Source of the DNA: UBA10427 sp003500135
Lineage (GTDB): Bacteria; Bacteroidota; Bacteroidia; Cytophagales; Cyclobacteriaceae
Assembly (NCBI GenBank): GCA_963966275.1
Contig: CAWZYQ010000137.1
Location: 1 to 10,401, forward strand
Direction of reading: 5' to 3'
DNA length: 10,401 nucleotides
The translations under genes and the position numbers were made by a program. Positions 6,152 to 10,401 of this stretch are shown here, in pieces (within the stretch, counting starts at the first letter, position 1; each line of letters opens with the position of its first letter). The notes under the pieces are model-generated. The model saw only the letters and a program-made list of their open reading frames with translations, was not told the DNA's origin and did no database searches.

Positions 6152-9100
6152 ATGAAACGAACAAAAAAACATTACCACCTGATCCTTAAAGCAATTTTAC
6201 CTGGCCTTATCATATTGTTGGTCAATGCATGGACGGGCTTTTCGCAATATGTGCCTTTTACCCAAATAACTGATGATGAGGCGCCACAGGAATACCCGGC
6301 CTTTTGGGGCTATTTTATTGCCTATGAAGATCAACGAAACGGGGGAGATCCTGATATCTATTTATACAATACCCTGGACCAAACAGAAATAGCATTGACA
6401 CAGGACCCCAATACTTCAGCAAAGTATCCGGACATTTATGAAAGCAGGGTGGTATGGCAGGATAATCGCAGTGGCGACTGGGATATTTTTACATACAACA
6501 CCAACACCCCTGCCATCGATCCTCAGCCGCTATTTACATGGGAAGGGGATCAGATAGAACCTGCCATATATGGTGACTACCTTGCTTTTACCGATAAAAA
6601 GCCCGGTGTGACCAGCTATAACATCTGGACCTACCAGTTCAGTACGGGTAACCTGCAACGTTTGACCGATGACACCGATGGTGATCAAAGGGTACCGGAT
6701 ATATTTGAAAATGTAGTAGTATGGCAGGATGCCCGTATGGGCAACCGGGATATTTATATGTATAGTATCACCACGGATGAATACAGGATCATAACGGATG
6801 ATCCGGCAGACCAGGTGCATCCTTCCATAGATAATTATCGCATAGTATGGGAAGATTACCGCGATGGCGATGCCAATATTTACATGGAAAACCTGAGATT
6901 TGGTATCGGAACTGTATTCGAAGGATATGATTGGCCCATAGTAGCAGGAGATAATCCATCACAGCAAGACCCCAGCAGCCAGAAATATCCGCATATCTAT
7001 GATGACAACCTCGTATTTATGGATTTCCGAAATGGCAACTGGGATGTTTACCTTTATAAATTCTTCAACCCTATAGTTGGTAATTTGCACCGGATCACCA
7101 CAGAAGCACAGGACCAGAAATATCCGGTGGCTTATGATAAATATGTGGTTTGGCAGGACGAAAGAAGATGGGACGGTAGCGGTCCTTATGCCTCGGACAT
7201 CTGGATGTGGGAATTTCCTCCGGGGGCAGACCTTGGTATATATGTTGAAACAAACGGCGATCCCATCGAATTGGGAGCCGAATTGCATTATTACGTGCAT
7301 GTGTACAACGCAGGTCCACAGGATGCCCAGAATGTTGAGTTATTCAACCGGTTACCCTCCAATGTAGACTTTGTAACGGTTTATAACAATAGTGGTCTCG
7401 GTTGTAGCCGGGTTGGTCGTGAGCTTACCTGTCTACTCGGTACCATTCCCTCCGGTGAAGGCGATACCGTCGAAATCGTGGTCTCAGCCGTTGAAGAGGA
7501 TGAACTGGTCAACTTCACCATGGTATCATCCGATGAAGATGACCTCAATCCGGATAATAATGAAGTGTATACCTATACTACCGTTCAATGGAAAGTACCG
7601 GCTATACTGGGTCCCGGTTATATGCCAAATTTCGACATGGATGCCTCGGGAAATATCCATGTCACTTATCTGTCAGAGATAGGCGATCCCGACAACCTGA
7701 ATTACGCCATGCGCTCCAGAGCTTCATGGTCTCATCATGTACTTGACGATAAAGCCATTGAATGTATGCTGGATGTGGATTCTGATGATAGTGTGCATAT
7801 TGCCTATGTCGAAATGGATTACGACAACAGCGGACAGTATACGCTGAATTATATAAAGGGATTCGGAGATCAATGGAATGCATCTCAAAAGTTGGAAGAC
7901 AACTTCTCGGGAATTTATAATATTGATATAAGCGTAAGCCCTTCAGGTATAGTGTACATTTCTTACCTGGATAACAGGTGGGGCGGAGACGTAAATATCT
8001 TTTACTATAAAAACGGTAGCTGGCATGGGCCATTTACGGTTCAAAATGTAAGTGGCTATAACGATCAGGCGCTGGAAGTTGATGGTAATGGCAAGTTACA
8101 TATCGTATTTTATAGCCTGGGTATGAACCAGGGATTATTTTATTTAACCAATGCGCCAGACAGTGCATGGCAATCTCCTGAACACATTGAAGCAAATTGG
8201 GATGGGTCACAATTGGAAACTTTGTCGCTGGATCTTGCTTTGGGTGTCTATAATAAACCTCACGTCAGTTATGTGGGGCAACACAATCAGGATAATAACG
8301 AAAATTTTAAATATGCCAATAAAACAGGTGTTAATTGGGATTTCGAAAAAGTGAGATCGCAAAATATGGGCAACCCTAATACCCTGGATGTAGATCAGGC
8401 CGGACATGCCCATTTGCTTTTGCACGATATGGACCTTGGAGAACTGGTTTACAGTCATAATATTTCCGGAAGCTGGCAAAATAAAATCATTGATTTCTGG
8501 CCGGATGAAATATCAGATATCATGGTGGATGGCATTGGATATGTCCATATGATATACAGCAAAGACGGATTGTTGAAATATGTTACCGATACTCCTCCGC
8601 CGCTATATCCTGAAATTTCTGTCACCCCGACGGAACTTGATTTCTGGAAATATGTGGTGGGAGATACCACAGACGGCAAAACAGTCACCATTCGTAATAT
8701 CGGGGAATCAAACCTGGTCATTGATGATATAAAACTGGTTTGGCCCGACTCACTGCATTTCAGTTTCGAGGTGAATGGTTGCGATGTTCTGACCCCCGGG
8801 GAGAGCTGCACGGTAGAAGTGGCGTTTAACCCTCAGTCATGGAACGATAAAGTAGCGCTGCTATGGATCGAATCGAATGATCCCGATAATGACGTCACTT
8901 CAGTGAAATTGACGGGCGAAGGCCTGGAAGCGCTGGTATATGCCACAGGAAATCCTGATTTTGGGGATGTGGAAGTAGGCGACAGCGCCAGTACTACCTT
9001 TTCTTTATTTAATATCGGGAACACCTATGCCTCTGTACAGTTGATTACCATTGAAGGTGATGACCCGGGATCATTTTATGCGCTTGATGCGCCAGCCACT

Positions 9101-10189
9101 CCATTCCAGTTGGAATCAGGAGATACTATCGAATTCGATATAGTCTTCAAACCAACGGATATCGGTGAGAAACAGGCTGTCCTTAAAATATTTACAACGG
9201 GGAATGACAATATAATTGAAATGGAAGGAAATGCCATCGCACCAACATTCAGTATTTCAGGTGCGGTGTCATTGCCCGGTGGCGCCCCTGTTACGGCAGG
9301 AATAGTCCGGCTCTTCGTACAGGAGGGGACTTTCTTAAATTCATACCGTTATATCGATCTCACTGCATCTGCTACCTATTTATTTAGCGGATTATCCGTT
9401 GGAAATTATACCGTTTTGGTAGAACCTTCTGCAGCAATTTATGCGGATTATGTACCCACATTTTTAGGCAATGTATGGCGCCCCGGTAATGCCGAAATTT
9501 TGGAAATGCATGCCAGTGAAGGGAACAGGGATATAGAGCTGGTAACGGCGCCAGAGGATGGCAGCGGATCGGCCAGTATAAGCGGAATATTCATGACCAC
9601 CGGAAATGCAGGTGGAAGGGCATGGGTGCAAAACAGTGCATTTGAAGAAGGTAATCCTGTGGCAAATGTTCCGTTGGTATTACTCAACGAACAAAATGAT
9701 CTGGTGGCATTTGCCCACAGTGAAACCAACGGAACGTTCACATTCGACAAACTGAATGTCGGGAACTATGACATGATCGCATATTACGAAGGTTGGATGA
9801 TGGATCCTGGCAGGGATGTCATCACAATTGCCGGCGAAGAGGAAGAAATAGAAATCAGTGTATTAGCCGATGCCGGTCAGATCAATGTCAAAGTTGAAAA
9901 AGTAACGGTTTTAGAAGAATTGCATGAAAGTAGGGGTTTAAGGGTATATCCTAATCCTGCTCATAGTCAATTGAATATTCAATTTGATCAAACCGATATG
10001 CAAGTTCCAATATTCTTTCAGGTAATGGACCTCAATGGAAGAATGGTATATGAAAATACACAAAACAGGTTAAAATCATCCGGGGATATGTCAATCAATA
10101 TCAACCAATTGCCGGATGGTGTTTACATTCTGAAGGTCGTTACCCCTAATAAAGCCTACAAGTCAAGCTTTATCAAAAAAGAAAGGTGA
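6152..10189 (+). CDS. Giant T9SS-secreted multidomain protein with two beta-propellers and type A sorting domain
   Basis: A 1345-residue exported protein. Domains in order: signal peptide about 1-32; a TolB-like propeller of seven blades, 47-355, with the repeat YPxIYxxxVVWQDxRxGxxDIYxYx; a DUF11-type beta domain about 358-475 with Cys418/Cys427; a second seven-bladed propeller about 492-805 with the repeat DVDxxGxxHIxY; two ASH/HYDIN-like 'choice-of-anchor D' domains about 818-925 and 927-1030, the first with Cys877/Cys886; two carboxypeptidase-regulatory-like beta domains about 1033-1130 and 1142-1240; and a T9SS type A sorting domain about 1260-1345 (YPNPA, DLNGRMVY, LPDGVYILKV). The protein should cross the outer membrane by T9SS and be released or attached to A-type LPS. 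No catalytic motif is visible, so binding or adhesion is more likely than an enzyme role. It is the last gene of the operon, 38 nt before a strong terminator. The start is the first ATG after the lipoprotein stop and is followed directly by a proper signal peptide. Confidence 0.93.
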   Translation: MKRTKKHYHLILKAILPGLIILLVNAWTGFSQYVPFTQITDDEAPQEYPAFWGYFIAYEDQRNGGDPDIYLYNTLDQTEIALTQDPNTSAKYPDIYESRVVWQDNRSGDWDIFTYNTNTPAIDPQPLFTWEGDQIEPAIYGDYLAFTDKKPGVTSYNIWTYQFSTGNLQRLTDDTDGDQRVPDIFENVVVWQDARMGNRDIYMYSITTDEYRIITDDPADQVHPSIDNYRIVWEDYRDGDANIYMENLRFGIGTVFEGYDWPIVAGDNPSQQDPSSQKYPHIYDDNLVFMDFRNGNWDVYLYKFFNPIVGNLHRITTEAQDQKYPVAYDKYVVWQDERRWDGSGPYASDIWMWEFPPGADLGIYVETNGDPIELGAELHYYVHVYNAGPQDAQNVELFNRLPSNVDFVTVYNNSGLGCSRVGRELTCLLGTIPSGEGDTVEIVVSAVEEDELVNFTMVSSDEDDLNPDNNEVYTYTTVQWKVPAILGPGYMPNFDMDASGNIHVTYLSEIGDPDNLNYAMRSRASWSHHVLDDKAIECMLDVDSDDSVHIAYVEMDYDNSGQYTLNYIKGFGDQWNASQKLEDNFSGIYNIDISVSPSGIVYISYLDNRWGGDVNIFYYKNGSWHGPFTVQNVSGYNDQALEVDGNGKLHIVFYSLGMNQGLFYLTNAPDSAWQSPEHIEANWDGSQLETLSLDLALGVYNKPHVSYVGQHNQDNNENFKYANKTGVNWDFEKVRSQNMGNPNTLDVDQAGHAHLLLHDMDLGELVYSHNISGSWQNKIIDFWPDEISDIMVDGIGYVHMIYSKDGLLKYVTDTPPPLYPEISVTPTELDFWKYVVGDTTDGKTVTIRNIGESNLVIDDIKLVWPDSLHFSFEVNGCDVLTPGESCTVEVAFNPQSWNDKVALLWIESNDPDNDVTSVKLTGEGLEALVYATGNPDFGDVEVGDSASTTFSLFNIGNTYASVQLITIEGDDPGSFYALDAPATPFQLESGDTIEFDIVFKPTDIGEKQAVLKIFTTGNDNIIEMEGNAIAPTFSISGAVSLPGGAPVTAGIVRLFVQEGTFLNSYRYIDLTASATYLFSGLSVGNYTVLVEPSAAIYADYVPTFLGNVWRPGNAEILEMHASEGNRDIELVTAPEDGSGSASISGIFMTTGNAGGRAWVQNSAFEEGNPVANVPLVLLNEQNDLVAFAHSETNGTFTFDKLNVGNYDMIAYYEGWMMDPGRDVITIAGEEEEIEISVLADAGQINVKVEKVTVLEELHESRGLRVYPNPAHSQLNIQFDQTDMQVPIFFQVMDLNGRMVYENTQNRLKSSGDMSININQLPDGVYILKVVTPNKAYKSSFIKKER
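6290..7216 (+). repeat. Seven coding repeats: TolB-like propeller 1
   Basis: Seven blades of roughly 40 codons start at residues 47, 92, 136, 181, 223, 279 and 324 of the T9SS client. Each holds a YPxIY-like opening, a strand such as VVWQD or LAFTD, and a DIYxY-like strand. Seven is the count needed to close a typical propeller, so the domain looks complete. The fifth-to-sixth interval is longer because of an insert near residues 250-275. Confidence 0.85.
7625..8566 (+). repeat. Seven coding repeats: propeller 2 (BNR/sialidase-like superfold)
   Basis: Seven blade cores with the pattern DxDxxGxxHIxY begin near residues 492, 538, 589, 639, 690, 743 and 788 of the T9SS client. Examples are FDMDASGNIHVTY, LEVDGNGKLHIVF and IMVDGIGYVHMIY. 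Their sequence differs clearly from propeller 1, so this is a separate domain and not a duplication of it. True sialidase Asp-boxes (SxDxGxxW) are absent. Confidence 0.8.
9932..10186 (+). other. T9SS (Por) type A C-terminal sorting domain
   Basis: Residues about 1261-1345 of the giant protein form the sorting domain recognised by the type IX machinery. The signs are LRVYPNPAHSQLNIQF at its start, VMDLNGRMVYE in the middle, LPDGVYILKV, and a short basic tail IKKER. The order and spacing match the PorSS_Cterm type A family. The region upstream (1240-1260) is the likely linker for cleavage by the sortase PorU. Confidence 0.92.
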
Positions 10190-10227
10190 TCTGCTGCTTT
10201 CAGTAGAAGGTGGTGATGTTTTGAATC

Positions 10228-10258
10228 CCGGTACCACCAAACGGTGGTACCGGTTTTT
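10228..10258 (+). terminator. Intrinsic terminator closing the envelope operon
   Basis: CCGGTACCACC (10228-10238) pairs perfectly with GGTGGTACCGG (10243-10253): an 11-bp GC-rich stem with an AAAC loop, followed by TTTTT (10254-10258). It starts 38 nt after the stop of the giant gene. No comparable hairpin with a T-run is visible in the gaps between the preceding four genes, which supports a shared transcript. Confidence 0.93.
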
Positions 10259-10401
10259 ATGGGATAATATTAACCTCCATCGATATATCAATTATTCTGT
10301 TTGAAATATTCAATCCCATTTTATTACCACAATTATTTAATAAATATTCTGACTTAGGCATTTACTGACTAATATTTTTAATGTAGCAAGGCTCGGCTTC
10401 A
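10259..10401. other. AT-rich flank without a recognisable gene
   Basis: These last 143 nt hold no supported gene. They contain the AT-only inverted repeat TATTTA-A-TAAATA (10334-10346) and two copies of CTGACT 16 nt apart (10349 and 10365). They may be the upstream region of a gene beyond the window or a gap between convergent genes. No clear promoter is seen. Confidence 0.5.

Noticed and set aside
6290..7216. Blade repeats read as a CRISPR or DNA-level tandem repeat
   Set aside because: The units match at protein level with clear DNA divergence and variable length, and the reading frame runs through them. They are propeller blades.
7662..8033. Minus-strand open frame of 123 codons inside the giant gene
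   Set aside because: Its translation is rich in Arg, Tyr and His with no domain signature, and it lies fully opposite propeller 2, which has clear repeats.
10339..10401. C-terminus of a minus-strand gene entering from the right edge
   Set aside because: Two minus-strand frames are open for 12-20 codons to the edge, but neither shows a recognisable ending. Too short to support.

Overview
The window looks like a chromosomal segment from a member of the Bacteroidota (Cytophagales/Flavobacteriales/Bacteroidales-like; the order cannot be fixed by eye). Three things point there: a sensor kinase with periplasmic two-component-propeller repeats and a Y_Y_Y domain, a very large exported protein ending in a type IX secretion (T9SS, Por) type A sorting domain, and starts without clear Shine-Dalgarno sites. 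All genes are on the + strand and coding density is high. There are no RNA genes, CRISPR arrays or insertion sequences that I can support.

Left part (1-2529): a two-component system. A membrane sensor histidine kinase, cut at its 5' end by the window edge, is followed after 61 nt by a NarL/LuxR-type response regulator. The kinase has a periplasmic propeller, a Y_Y_Y domain, one visible membrane helix, a HisKA_3 dimerisation domain and an HATPase domain.

Middle and right part (2654-10189): five genes in one direction with gaps of 11, 32, 65 and 18 nt, closed by a strong intrinsic terminator at 10228-10258. This reads as one operon, and every product carries an export signal. In order: an OmpA-type peptidoglycan-binding protein with a Lys-rich stalk and a LamG-like domain; a small periplasmic protein of the LolA-like/DUF4412-like type; a second LolA-like protein with a proline hinge and an extra C-terminal beta domain; a lipoprotein with an acidic stretch after its cysteine; and a 1345-residue T9SS client with two seven-bladed propellers, a DUF11 domain, two ASH/choice-of-anchor-D domains, two regulatory-like beta domains and a sorting domain.

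How they may work together (inference): the set spans the envelope, from cell-wall anchor through periplasmic lipid/protein-handling folds and a lipoprotein to a secreted or surface-anchored multidomain protein. It could form or mature one cell-surface assembly. The two-component system next door could control it. An 11-bp sequence is shared between the gap before the regulator gene and the gap before the operon, and the second copy is part of an inverted repeat. I recognise no published named system in this arrangement. The individual folds are known; the combination is the interesting part.
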